Origin: Fibrobacter sp. | Lineage (GTDB): Bacteria > Fibrobacterota > Fibrobacteria > Fibrobacterales > Fibrobacteraceae | NCBI GenBank assembly: GCA_024398835.1 | Contig: JAKSIK010000011.1 | Location: forward strand, 23,092 to 87,091 | Length of the DNA: 64,000 nt | Reading direction: 5' to 3' | In this document: positions 26,511 through 34,817 of the stretch, in pieces | Numbering within the stretch: position 1 is the first letter of the stretch | How the letters are laid out: the number at the start of each line of letters is the position of its first letter | Translations under genes and position numbers: made by a program | Notes under the pieces: generated by a model | Database searches by the model: none | Seen by the model: the letters and a program-made list of their open reading frames with translations, nothing else | What the model was told of the DNA's origin: nothing

Positions 26511-27605
26511 TTACTTGTTGCTTTTTCGTCGATTACAATCACGACACAACATCTGACAATTTGAGTCAATTGTAGGTCCGCCTTCGCACCAAGGCATTAT
26601 ATGGTCAGCCTCCATCTGTGAAAGTTCAAAATGTTGTTTACAAACGGGACAAAAACCTAGTTGACGCTCGTAAGCTTTTATCTTCTGATTATCCGTGAAG
26701 GCTCGTATAGAAAGATTCCTCTCATCGTGAGTAAGAAGATATGGATAAATTCCTTTCTTACAAGTCACATCATCGTCCTTGATAAGTCTAGCAACTTCAT
26801 TATCTAGCAACTTAAAATCAAGAATTTCGTTTTTATACTTATCGTAAAGCGGTCCCCATTCCACACCCTTCATGATTTTCTTCCGTTCCTTGGTGGGCCT
26901 GAATGTGGATTCTACCCAATCTATCACAGAACGGAAGTATAACCATAGGACATTAGCATTTTCGTCATGTTGGTGAACGGCCATATATGTGTCAATGGAA
27001 TTTCCGGAAATCCAGGCTATTGCAGTTTCGAGATATTCCTGGCGGTTCACCGCGCCGTCCAAATAGTCCGCACCAATTTTCTGAGCGGCACAGCCGTTCT
27101 TGCTAAAGTAACGTTTGGCATCGGCAAGCCACGGCCCGAAATACACGGCGTTTCGGAGTTCCTGCTTTGTCAACTTTTCACCGGCGATGTTGATTGTCTC
27201 GAACCACTTTAGCTTTTCGGAATCACTCCCCTCGCACACGTAGACCATCAACTCGTAATCGAGAATTTGATTTTGTTCGTCTTTCTGCAAGTTGTGGAAA
27301 TGCTTGAATAGGTAACTGAAATCTCCATCCACGTACTGGCAAATCGAAATGGTTCGCTGCTGTCCGTCAATGACCTCGAAAGTTCCGTCTTCCCGTTTCG
27401 CCCAGTACATCACATTCAACGGGAAACCCTGACGGACAGTTTCAATGACGGCATCTCGCTGCTTTTCCTTGTAGATAAATTCCCGCTGGTACGGCGGGCG
27501 AATGTCCAGCCTTCCACCGAACGCGACGACACGCCCGGTTTCTTCATCGTTACTGTAACCTTCCACGAGGTCACGTACTTTAATTTGTTTAAGCTCTATC
27601 TTCAT
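26511..27605 (-). CDS. DUF262-HNH nuclease
   Basis: 364 residues. Residues about 5-240 match DUF262, a ParB/Srx-like NTP-using domain: RPPYQREFIYKEKQRDAVIET near 37-57 and FEVIDGQQRTISI near 75-87. The last 46 residues are an HNH nuclease with two CxxC zinc pairs (CPVC near 319, CRDC near 355) and EADHIMPWCEGG. DUF262 proteins with nuclease tails include GmrS/GmrD, BrxU and SspE, which restrict modified or phage DNA. The gene overlaps the upstream methyltransferase by 4 bp (ATGA). It therefore looks like the restriction half of a modification-dependent or modification-protected system. Confidence 0.85.
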   Translation of the reverse strand: MKIELKQIKVRDLVEGYSNDEETGRVVAFGGRLDIRPPYQREFIYKEKQRDAVIETVRQGFPLNVMYWAKREDGTFEVIDGQQRTISICQYVDGDFSYLFKHFHNLQKDEQNQILDYELMVYVCEGSDSEKLKWFETINIAGEKLTKQELRNAVYFGPWLADAKRYFSKNGCAAQKIGADYLDGAVNRQEYLETAIAWISGNSIDTYMAVHQHDENANVLWLYFRSVIDWVESTFRPTKERKKIMKGVEWGPLYDKYKNEILDFKLLDNEVARLIKDDDVTCKKGIYPYLLTHDERNLSIRAFTDNQKIKAYERQLGFCPVCKQHFELSQMEADHIMPWCEGGPTIDSNCQMLCRDCNRRKSNK

Positions 27606-28624
27606 TTTTCCTCCTTACGACGACGGATGAGAATACGATTGTAAAGTCTCTTCATTTCACCATTTCCACCGCGGATATAAAACGCCGGACCGCCATCTGT
27701 TTTGCCCCTTATTTCTTTAATGATTCGCATATTTGCCAATTGCAACGAAGAGCCAATAATTTCAAATTGGTCAGGATTATAACGACTTAAAAATGTTACC
27801 GGAACACCCATAAGTCCAAAATAATCCTGTGGAATAGTTTCTACTTTGCTCACTTCTATCGCATCATAATTCACATACTTCGGATATTCTTCAACCGAAA
27901 ATTTTTTATACATAATCAATTCTTCATGTCTTTTAGAAAAGTCCAAATTGGTATACCAACAAGCATTTCCAAGGCTTCTCCATTTTTTCCCATACTCATC
28001 TACCCAAAATCTTGTTTCTCGTGGTTCATAGTAATCGGGTACACGAAATTTCATATCCCCAACATGACAACCTAACCATAATCGGTCCTGTTGTAACAAG
28101 GGAAAAACCTCTTTATACATAATGGCGTTCTGATTTCCGACAATCAGAAACTCCTTCTTATACTCCACCAACTGCGCCACATATTCCCTGAACAAGCTAA
28201 ACGGCGGATTTGTCACCACGATGTCCGCCTGTTTCAAAAGTTCAATACATTCCGCGCTTCGAAAGTCACCATCGCCATCAAAGTAATGAATGCCAATTTC
28301 TTCGGGGTCGGGAACGCGGTTGCCGTTCTTGTCCCCAAAATATTCAAGCCAGATTGCCCGCTCGGAATCATTCTGACTAAACAGGTCGCGCTCCTGGTTC
28401 TTGAAACAGGTAGTGATAAGACGTTTTAGCCCAAGATGTTCAAAATTGTATGCGAAATAGTGGAAGAAATTAGAAACACGGGGGTCGTCACAATTGCAAA
28501 GAACCGTCTTTCCTTGAAAATGTCTCTTGTAGTGTTTCAGTTCGTTCTCGATATCCGAAAGCTGCGTATAGAATTCGTCCTTTTTTGCATTTTTTGCACT
28601 GTTCAGCTGACTGTTTTTCGCCAT
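27602..28624 (-). CDS. EcoRI-family adenine DNA methyltransferase
   Basis: 340 residues. Family marks are KKDEFYTQLSDIENEL near residues 14-29, VLCNCDDPRVSNFFHYF near 41-57, and the catalytic NPPF at 139-142 with IVVTNPPFSLFREYV. It should methylate adenine N6 in a short DNA site. GGAG lies before the ATG. Next gene on the strand, overlapping by 4 bp, encodes a DUF262-HNH nuclease instead of an EcoRI-type endonuclease. The two probably form one restriction-modification or anti-phage unit. Confidence 0.88.
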   Translation of the reverse strand: MAKNSQLNSAKNAKKDEFYTQLSDIENELKHYKRHFQGKTVLCNCDDPRVSNFFHYFAYNFEHLGLKRLITTCFKNQERDLFSQNDSERAIWLEYFGDKNGNRVPDPEEIGIHYFDGDGDFRSAECIELLKQADIVVTNPPFSLFREYVAQLVEYKKEFLIVGNQNAIMYKEVFPLLQQDRLWLGCHVGDMKFRVPDYYEPRETRFWVDEYGKKWRSLGNACWYTNLDFSKRHEELIMYKKFSVEEYPKYVNYDAIEVSKVETIPQDYFGLMGVPVTFLSRYNPDQFEIIGSSLQLANMRIIKEIRGKTDGGPAFYIRGGNGEMKRLYNRILIRRRKEEK

Positions 28625-28786
28625 CGCCGCGCTCCGTGTTGAAAGTGAACGAGTTCACTCTCATCCAGGAGCTGATCAAGACATTTTCAAAAGAATACAA
28701 TACGCCCGCAAAACCCGAACGGATACAATCCACCCAGGGTACAATACGCCCATGTGTAGCACAGGCGACTGCGAGCCATTGTCTCA

Positions 28787-28836
28787 TTCTTTTTGTTGCT
28801 GAAAGTGTCTAGTTTTCAAATGAAGAACAAGAGCAA
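28787..28836. repeat. 50-bp palindromic direct repeat, copy 1
   Basis: About 46 of 50 bases match copy 2, which starts 279 bp to the right. The core GAAAGTGTCTAGTTTTCAAA is identical in both. In copy 2 the outer parts (TTGTTCT and AGAACAA; TGAAA and TTTTCA) can pair; in copy 1 the outer pairing is weaker. Confidence 0.75.
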
Positions 28837-29065
28837 TACTCAACGAGCATTCACCCTTGTCCATGCAGGCACTTCCAAACTTTTTCTAGATACAAAAAAG
28901 GCGTGGAGTTGAATGCACTTACCATTTGAAGGTCTAGACTACCTGAACAAAATAAGCACAAACAACTCACGCCCCAAAAGGCCGAAAGGGAATTGGCAGA
29001 AGTAATCGACCAACGACCAAACGATGCGGCAAGCAAAGCCTGTCGCAGACGTGAGCGTTCGCCTG

Positions 29066-29115
29066 TTCTCTTTGTTCTTGAAAGTGTCTAGTTTTCAAAT
29101 GGAGAACAAGAGCAA
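29066..29115. repeat. 50-bp palindromic direct repeat, copy 2
   Basis: Copy with the better inverted symmetry: TTGTTCT-TGAAA, spacer GTGTCTAG, then TTTTCA and AGAACAA. The two copies are in the same orientation, so they are not the ends of a simple inverted-repeat transposon. Confidence 0.75.
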
Positions 29116-29241
29116 AAACTCTATTTTATGAGGAATATAGATTTTTTAGAAAGACCCTGAAGAGAAAATTGTAATTTTTGTAGAAAAACCACCCTTTTCA
29201 GTTAATGGGAATCAAAACGATAAATTTAGGGAATATAGAAG

Positions 29242-30111
29242 ATTAAAAAGACATCAAAAGTTTTATTGTTACTCCCCATAGCACTTTTGCTTTGCTGTTG
29301 TTCAAGCAACAAGGTGAATGATTGTGAAATCTTCCTGGACAAAAACCACTTCCTTGTAGAGGAGTCCATATTCGCAGAGTGCATGGACGACAGCACACTG
29401 GTTCTCCAGCGTAAATTTTCACCCATTCACGAGTATATATTCAACATTCAAGACTCATCGTTCAAACTCAATTATATCTATAGTCGCTACAATCGTCTTG
29501 GGAAAAGGCTTACATCCTGGGAAGAATTAAAAAATGTCGGCGTAGGCAAAAGAGATTTCGATTCGAACGACTCTTTATTCTTTCCAGACTTTAAATCATT
29601 CGTTTGCTTCTTAGAAAACAAGACTCCCAGTCAATTTGATTCCGCCTACGCTGCCGATACCACCTATTACAACGTTTTTGGAGCCCCATTTTCTACGATA
29701 TCCCGATTAGAATGGCATTACTTCCATGAGCATCAAATCGCAAAGAAAAACTCCACGCAACTCTACTATTACAGCAGTGAACTGTTTAGGCAGGGACTCT
29801 CCATCCATTCAATAAAAACAGACTCCGCCCATAAAGATATTTTCAGCATTGCGCTGACTTACAAAGACAGCTTCGACTCCTGCAAACACTTTGACAAAAT
29901 AACGGAAAATTCCGATTCAACGATAAAAGTGCCCTTCACCAACTGTGCAGAAATTGTCTACCATGAGCCAACAGATTCCATTGAGGTTACGCTCAGCGAT
30001 TCCGCACTTGTTTCTTACTCTCTTCGCCAATACAGATCCAATGGAGACACCACCATTCGATACTACAGCCAATATTTTAAGAATGATACTAACATTACGA
30101 CTCATGAATAA
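29242..30111 (+). CDS. Lipoprotein, unknown; possible ATT start
   Basis: About 289 residues if translation begins at the ATT at 29242, which would give a textbook lipoprotein signal (KKTSKVLLLLPIALLLCCCSS). The first standard start in frame is a TTG at 29266, which leaves no positive N-terminus. A stop lies six bases before the ATT, so nothing longer is possible. AGGGA lies upstream. The mature protein is rich in Asp, Ser, Phe and Tyr and has no recognised domain; envelope location is inferred. It stands alone between the possible defence island and tsaE. Confidence 0.6.
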   Translation: MKKTSKVLLLLPIALLLCCCSSNKVNDCEIFLDKNHFLVEESIFAECMDDSTLVLQRKFSPIHEYIFNIQDSSFKLNYIYSRYNRLGKRLTSWEELKNVGVGKRDFDSNDSLFFPDFKSFVCFLENKTPSQFDSAYAADTTYYNVFGAPFSTISRLEWHYFHEHQIAKKNSTQLYYYSSELFRQGLSIHSIKTDSAHKDIFSIALTYKDSFDSCKHFDKITENSDSTIKVPFTNCAEIVYHEPTDSIEVTLSDSALVSYSLRQYRSNGDTTIRYYSQYFKNDTNITTHE

Positions 30112-30193
30112 ATAAGTGTATTTAATGCGTCAAAATCCCATAAAAACACGTCCATCTAATTCACGAAATACTTTAGCTGGATAATTTGAAAGC

Positions 30194-30199
30194 TACATT
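30194..30199 (+). promoter_or_regulatory. Near-leaderless -10 element before tsaE
   Basis: TACATT followed by TG lies eight bases before the ATG at 30208. Transcription would begin one or two bases before the start codon. Confidence 0.45.
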
Positions 30200-30207
30200 T
30201 GGCGAAA

Positions 30208-30642
30208 ATGGCGGACTGTGCAAAAATGATTTTCAATTCCGAAGAAGAAACCTACAACTGGGCGCTGGAATTCGGGAAGTCTCTGAAACCCGGAGATATG
30301 GTGGCCCTGTACGGAAATCTGGGCGCAGGCAAGACCGTCATGAGCCGCGGAATTTGCAAAGGCCTCGGTTTTGAAGGAACGGTCTGCTCCCCCACCTACA
30401 CCATTCTGCACGAGTACCCCAACAATCCGCCCATCTTCCATTTTGACCTGTACCGTCTGGAATCGGGAGCGGACATCTGCGAAGTGGGCATGGACCCGGA
30501 TTATCTTGCCCAGGGTGTGAGCCTCATCGAATGGCCGGAGCGGCTGGAAAACAACACCGCTGGCATCACCCACATCATCAAAATCGAGATTCTCTCCGAA
30601 AACGCCCGACAGGTCTCCCTGGAGAAAAAGGACAACCTATGA
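30208..30642 (+). CDS. tsaE: tRNA threonylcarbamoyladenosine ATPase TsaE
   Basis: 144 residues from the ATG at 30208 (a TTG nine bases earlier is less likely because it lies within or at the promoter). P-loop GNLGAGKTVMSRGI near residues 35-48, then VCSPTYTILHEYP and IFHFDLYRLES. TsaE is the ATPase that drives TsaB-TsaD in making t6A37 on tRNAs that read ANN codons. The stop overlaps the start of the following methyltransferase gene (ATGA). Confidence 0.92.
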   Translation: MADCAKMIFNSEEETYNWALEFGKSLKPGDMVALYGNLGAGKTVMSRGICKGLGFEGTVCSPTYTILHEYPNNPPIFHFDLYRLESGADICEVGMDPDYLAQGVSLIEWPERLENNTAGITHIIKIEILSENARQVSLEKKDNL

Positions 30643-31832
30643 AAGCAATTGAATTGAAGGCCGGTCGTGAAAAATCCGCCCTCCGCTATCATCCCTGGAT
30701 TTTCAGTGGCGCCGTGGACAATGTTCAGGGCGACCCGCAGTTGGGCGATACGGTGGAAGTCTATTCCTACCGCGGAGATTTTCTGGGCCTTGCGGCCTAC
30801 TCCCCAAAGTCTCAGATTCGGGGACGCTTCTGGACGTATGGAGAGCGGGGAAACATAGACCGCGATTTTTTCAGCGAGATTCTGGACCGCGCCATTGCCG
30901 CCCGCAAAAGCCGCGGATTCAACATCGCCGACAAGGAGAACGCCTTCCGCCTGGTGAATGCGGAAAATGACGGCATTCCCGGCTGCATCATCGACAAGTA
31001 TGCAGAATATTATTCTGTGGAGATTCTGGCGGCGGGGCCAGAAGTGCATCGGGAAGTCATTTATGAACTGCTGGCGGAAAAGACCGGCTGCAAGGGGATT
31101 TACGAACGCTGTGATGGCGATGTTCGCGTCAAGGAAGGTTTGAAACTTAGGACGGGTGCGGTTTTTGGCGAGGTTCCTGACGAGCCTGTGGAAATCAAGG
31201 AAAATGGGATTTCTTTTTTGGTGGATATCAAGAACGGCCATAAGACGGGATATTATCTGGACCAGAGGGATGCTCGCAGGCGCATCGGAGAGCTTGCCGC
31301 CGGGAAAAAGATGCTGAACTGCTTCTGCTATACAGGCGGTTTTGGGCTATACGCTCTCCGCGGTGGAGCAGAGCACGTGTATCAGGTAGATGTTTCCAAG
31401 GATGCGCTGAAGATTGCGAAGGAAGCCATCATGCGGAACAAGCTCCCTACGGCAAAGGCTACCCATGTGGAGGCCGATGTTTTCCAGTACCTCCGCAGGT
31501 GCCGCGACAAGGCGGAAACTTTTGACTTTATCGTTCTGGATCCGCCCAAGTTTGTAGAAAGCAAGGACAACCTGAACAAGGGCGCACGCGGCTATAAGGA
31601 CATCAATTTGCTCGCTATGAAGCTTCTGGCCGAAGGGGGCATGCTCGCCACCTTCAGCTGTTCCGGCCTGATGGAGATGCCCTTATTCCAGAAGATCATT
31701 GCCGACGCTGCCGCAGATGCAGGCCGCCGCGTGCAAATCATCGAGCGGTTCGGGCAGCCCGCAGACCATCCCGTAGCAACAGGATTCCCCGAAGGCCAGT
31801 ACCTGAAGGGCCTCCTGGTCCAAGTCATCTAA
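30639..31832 (+). CDS. RlmI-like rRNA cytosine methyltransferase
   Basis: 397 residues from the ATG at 30639, which overlaps the tsaE stop; longer frames to the left encode tsaE in another phase. A PUA-like RNA-binding part (about residues 1-75, HPWIFSGAVDNV) is followed by a Rossmann SAM domain: NGHKTGYYLDQRDARR, NCFCYTGGFGLYA, VDVSKDAL, VLDPPKF and ATFSCSGLM with the catalytic Cys. This is the RlmI/RlmK family of 23S rRNA m5C methyltransferases. Exact target base not provable here. Confidence 0.88.
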   Translation: MKAIELKAGREKSALRYHPWIFSGAVDNVQGDPQLGDTVEVYSYRGDFLGLAAYSPKSQIRGRFWTYGERGNIDRDFFSEILDRAIAARKSRGFNIADKENAFRLVNAENDGIPGCIIDKYAEYYSVEILAAGPEVHREVIYELLAEKTGCKGIYERCDGDVRVKEGLKLRTGAVFGEVPDEPVEIKENGISFLVDIKNGHKTGYYLDQRDARRRIGELAAGKKMLNCFCYTGGFGLYALRGGAEHVYQVDVSKDALKIAKEAIMRNKLPTAKATHVEADVFQYLRRCRDKAETFDFIVLDPPKFVESKDNLNKGARGYKDINLLAMKLLAEGGMLATFSCSGLMEMPLFQKIIADAAADAGRRVQIIERFGQPADHPVATGFPEGQYLKGLLVQVI

Positions 31833-31874
31833 AACGCAAAAAGGAATACCCAGGCAGGGAGACCCAGGTATTCC
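31832..31874 (-). terminator. Terminator of the dcw cluster after ftsZ
   Basis: GGAATACC at 31843 pairs with GGTATTCC at 31867. On the minus strand the stem is followed by TTTTTGCGTTTT. It lies between the convergent ends of the rRNA methyltransferase and ftsZ. Confidence 0.75.
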
Positions 31875-31927
31875 CTTGTGTTGTGGTGGGCACGCTTTCG
31901 CGTACCCGGTGTGTGTGTATGTTAAGA

Positions 31928-33541
31928 TTAGAAGGAGTCGGAGTTCATTCCGCCCATGCGAAGGAAGGCCGGCATTTCATAGTCCACGCCGTTCGTCTTC
32001 ATGGAATTTTCGCCATAGTTGGTAGAATGTTCGGCGGTAGGTGCTACAGCCGGTTCCGAAATGGTCTGACGCACATAAGCCGGTTCCTCGAAGTTACCGC
32101 AAGAGAGCTGGTCAGCTTCTGCAATTTCAGGCATTTCCTGAGTTTCGGGAAGCGTTGCAGTTGCGGTGCCCTGAGGCATCACTTCTTCGGCATAGGCCGG
32201 AGACTGGACGTCAAACTGAGCGGAGCCGAAGGACTGAGGTGCAGTCTGAACGGCTTCTGCTTGAGGAAGTGCTGCCATAGGAATGGTGGGAGTGATTTCC
32301 ACAGCCGGAACCGATTCCGTGGGGCGAATCAATGCAGCAAAGTTCATTGCCGTCGGGCGCGGTGTTGCAGCCACAGGCTGAGGCATAGCCACTTCTGCAG
32401 CAGGAACTGCACCCAGAGAATTCACCAAGTCAGCGGCCTTCTGCACACCGGCAGGAGCTGCGGGCTGCGGAGCAGCCTGGAAACCATTCACGCCACCTGC
32501 CGTAAACATGGGGGTAGAATTGTTCGGAATCTGACTTCCACCGCAACCTGTTGCAATAATGGTAATGCAAACCTTGTCGCCCAATTCCGGAAGAAGAATG
32601 TCACCCATAATGATGTTGGGGTCATTCTTGTCGCTCACAGCTTCGTGGATATGTTCCATTGCTTCGTTGTATTCCAGCATGGAGAAGTTTTCACCATGAG
32701 AAACATTCACAAGAACGCCAGTAGCGCCATCCACATTGATGTCTTCCAGAAGCGGAGAAGAGAGAGCCATATCCGTTGCCTTAACGCCACGGCCTTCACC
32801 TTCTGCAATACCCGTACCCATCAAGGCAGAGCCACCATTGGTCATCACTGTTCTGATATCGGCAAAGTCCACATGGATAAGGCCATGACGGAACATGATG
32901 TCGCAAATGCTACGGACGGCATTGCCCAAGATTTCATCGGTGAGCTTGAAAGCACCATCGAGAGTCATCTTCTTATCCGTATTCTGGACCACGCCCATGA
33001 GCTTTTCGTTGTCCACCACAATCATGGTGTCCACTGCGGCACGGAGGTTTTCGATACCTTCTGCAGCCAAATTGCTACGGCGTTTGCCTTCGAAGCGGAA
33101 AGGCTTGGTCACAACAGCCACTGTAAGGATGCCCATTTCGCGAGCCACAGCACCTACGATAGGAGCAGCACCCGTTCCCGTGCCACCACCCATACCTGCG
33201 GTGATGAAAATCATGTCCGCACCACGCATAGCTTCCTTCAGATCTTCCACATTCTCTTCGGCAGCCTTGCGGCCCACTTCAGGTTTCATACCTGCACCGA
33301 GGGTCTTTGTGGTCTTCTGACCGATGGCAATCTTGTGGTCTGCAAGACTGATTTCCAACGCCTTGGCATCCGTATTGACGGCATAGTATTCCACGCCCTC
33401 AATATGCATGTTGACCATACGGTTTACAGTATTGCCGCCAGCACCGCCGACGCCAAATACCTTCACCTTGGCATTGTTGAAGCTAGAATCGTCCATGACG
33501 ATATGGGAATCTAGTCCCAGGTTGTTTTCGAATTCACTCAT
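31928..33541 (-). CDS. ftsZ: Cell division GTPase FtsZ, long C-terminal linker
   Basis: 537 residues. The tubulin-like GTPase core covers about residues 15-330: GVGGAGGNTVNRMV, the signature GMGGGTGTGAAPIVG near 108-122, and NVSHGENF.MLEYNEAM. FtsZ polymerises into the division ring at the membrane. The C-terminal linker (about 335-520) is near 185 residues, rich in Pro, Ala and Gln, much longer than the roughly 50 residues of E. coli, and ends with the FtsA-binding peptide DYEMPAFLRMGG. GGGAGATAAACT precedes the ATG. Last gene of the dcw cluster, 31 bp after ftsA. Confidence 0.95.
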   Translation of the reverse strand: MSEFENNLGLDSHIVMDDSSFNNAKVKVFGVGGAGGNTVNRMVNMHIEGVEYYAVNTDAKALEISLADHKIAIGQKTTKTLGAGMKPEVGRKAAEENVEDLKEAMRGADMIFITAGMGGGTGTGAAPIVGAVAREMGILTVAVVTKPFRFEGKRRSNLAAEGIENLRAAVDTMIVVDNEKLMGVVQNTDKKMTLDGAFKLTDEILGNAVRSICDIMFRHGLIHVDFADIRTVMTNGGSALMGTGIAEGEGRGVKATDMALSSPLLEDINVDGATGVLVNVSHGENFSMLEYNEAMEHIHEAVSDKNDPNIIMGDILLPELGDKVCITIIATGCGGSQIPNNSTPMFTAGGVNGFQAAPQPAAPAGVQKAADLVNSLGAVPAAEVAMPQPVAATPRPTAMNFAALIRPTESVPAVEITPTIPMAALPQAEAVQTAPQSFGSAQFDVQSPAYAEEVMPQGTATATLPETQEMPEIAEADQLSCGNFEEPAYVRQTISEPAVAPTAEHSTNYGENSMKTNGVDYEMPAFLRMGGMNSDSF

Positions 33542-33572
33542 AGTTTATCTCCCTGATGTGAGTGGTTGTTGT

Positions 33573-34817
33573 TTAGAAATAGTTTTGAATGATATCCTTG
33601 AACCATTGAAGTCCTTTTTTCACGGATACCTTAATTTGTTTGCCCGTTTCATGACGGCGATTGCCAACCCGATCCTTTGCTCCGTAATGGAGAAGTCCAA
33701 CGCCTGTTGCGTAAGAAGGATTGCTAAAGGCATCCCGAATTCCGCCGGAACTCTTTGGATGACCAATACGCACCGGTTTATTGAAAGCGCGTTCAGCCAC
33801 TTCATCAATTCCTTCCAAAGCGCAGCAACCGCCCGTCAACACAATACCGCCATTGATAAGGTCATATACATTGTGTTTTTTCAAATCTGCAGAAAGCAGA
33901 CGGAAAATTTCTTCTACGCGGGCAGTAATCACCTTGGCAAGAAGAGTACGAGAACAAGGAATATCTCCCCTATCACCTACGCCGGGCACTGGGAATGTTT
34001 CATCTTCAATCAGATTATTGAGTTTACATGTCCCGTACTTCTTCTTGATTTCTTCAGCCTTAGCCAAAGATATAGGGACTTTCAAGCACTTACTGATATC
34101 GCTAGTAATGCTATTCCCAGCCAAATCCAAAGAAGCCGTATAACGAACGGATTCACCAACAAATACAGCTACATCAGCGGAACCAGCTCCAATATCCACA
34201 AGAGCTACACCCAGTTCTCTTTCATCGGGAGTGAGCACAGCAAAGCCAGCCGCTAAAGGCTCTAATACGATTTTTGCCACATGAAGGCCTGCACTGCGAA
34301 CGGACTTGTCCAAGTTCTGGATAGCATTGGGTCGTGAGGTGACGACCTGGACTTCCACTCCTAAGCGACGCCCGTTGAGGCCCTTCGGATTCCGGATACC
34401 CGTCTGATCATCCAAAGAGTATTCTCCCGGAAACACATGAATAATCTGTCCTGCAGCTTCTGGGATGGTACTAGCCTGATTCTTTACCGTCTCAATATCC
34501 ACATTGCGGACTTCGCCGGTGGGGAGCGTAATCAGTCCCTGATAATTGATGGAATTTACATGCTTACCAGCGATGCCTACATAAACATCCCGTACGTCGA
34601 CTCCAACAAGCGATTCTACCGAACGCACTGCATTTTTCAACGTTTCCACAACGCAGTCAAACTCGTCTGCTTTAGGAAGCGGGCAATCTCCGCATTCCAC
34701 AATACATACGGAATCTCCTGTGGAATAGCCAACGAAAAGATTGATTTTCGACGCTCCAATATCTAGGCCGAAAATGTAATCCTCTTTTCTAATTTCACTT
34801 TGTTTGGATTCATCCAT
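33573..34817 (-). CDS. ftsA: Cell division protein FtsA
   Basis: 414 residues from the ATG at 34817, chosen because AGAGGTGTG lies before it and it overlaps the ftsQ stop by 8 bp. Actin-like ATPase: YIFGLDIGASKINLFVG (phosphate 1), VGIAGKHVNSI (1C domain), VALVDIGAGSADVAVF (phosphate 2) and GGIVLTGGCCALEGIDEVAE (adenosine). The C-terminal GLQWFKDIIQNYF is the amphipathic membrane-binding helix. FtsA tethers FtsZ filaments to the inner membrane. Confidence 0.94.
   Translation of the reverse strand: MDESKQSEIRKEDYIFGLDIGASKINLFVGYSTGDSVCIVECGDCPLPKADEFDCVVETLKNAVRSVESLVGVDVRDVYVGIAGKHVNSINYQGLITLPTGEVRNVDIETVKNQASTIPEAAGQIIHVFPGEYSLDDQTGIRNPKGLNGRRLGVEVQVVTSRPNAIQNLDKSVRSAGLHVAKIVLEPLAAGFAVLTPDERELGVALVDIGAGSADVAVFVGESVRYTASLDLAGNSITSDISKCLKVPISLAKAEEIKKKYGTCKLNNLIEDETFPVPGVGDRGDIPCSRTLLAKVITARVEEIFRLLSADLKKHNVYDLINGGIVLTGGCCALEGIDEVAERAFNKPVRIGHPKSSGGIRDAFSNPSYATGVGLLHYGAKDRVGNRRHETGKQIKVSVKKGLQWFKDIIQNYF

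Larger units (their letters stand above)
28625..29241. other. 617-bp gene-free region with repeated palindromic element
   Basis: No convincing gene was found on either strand. It holds two direct copies of a 50-bp partly palindromic element (28787 and 29066), short repeats of ACAATACGCCC (near 28698 and 28741), and AT-rich sequence before the next lipoprotein gene. It separates the methyltransferase promoter (minus) from the lipoprotein gene (plus). Confidence 0.6.

Noticed and set aside
28787..29115. CRISPR array or retron RNA
   Set aside because: Only two copies 279 bp apart, no regular spacers, no cas genes and no reverse transcriptase nearby.
30531..30638. Longer N-terminus of the RlmI-like protein
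   Set aside because: This stretch is coding for TsaE in another phase; the ATG at 30639 overlaps the tsaE stop and starts the PUA-like domain.
31883..33514. 543-codon open frame opposite ftsZ
   Set aside because: It is antisense to an unmistakable ftsZ and has no recognisable motif; long antisense frames come from codon bias. The same holds for long frames opposite rho (11747-13108), murF (39338-40672), murC and the TonB receptor (60135-61589).
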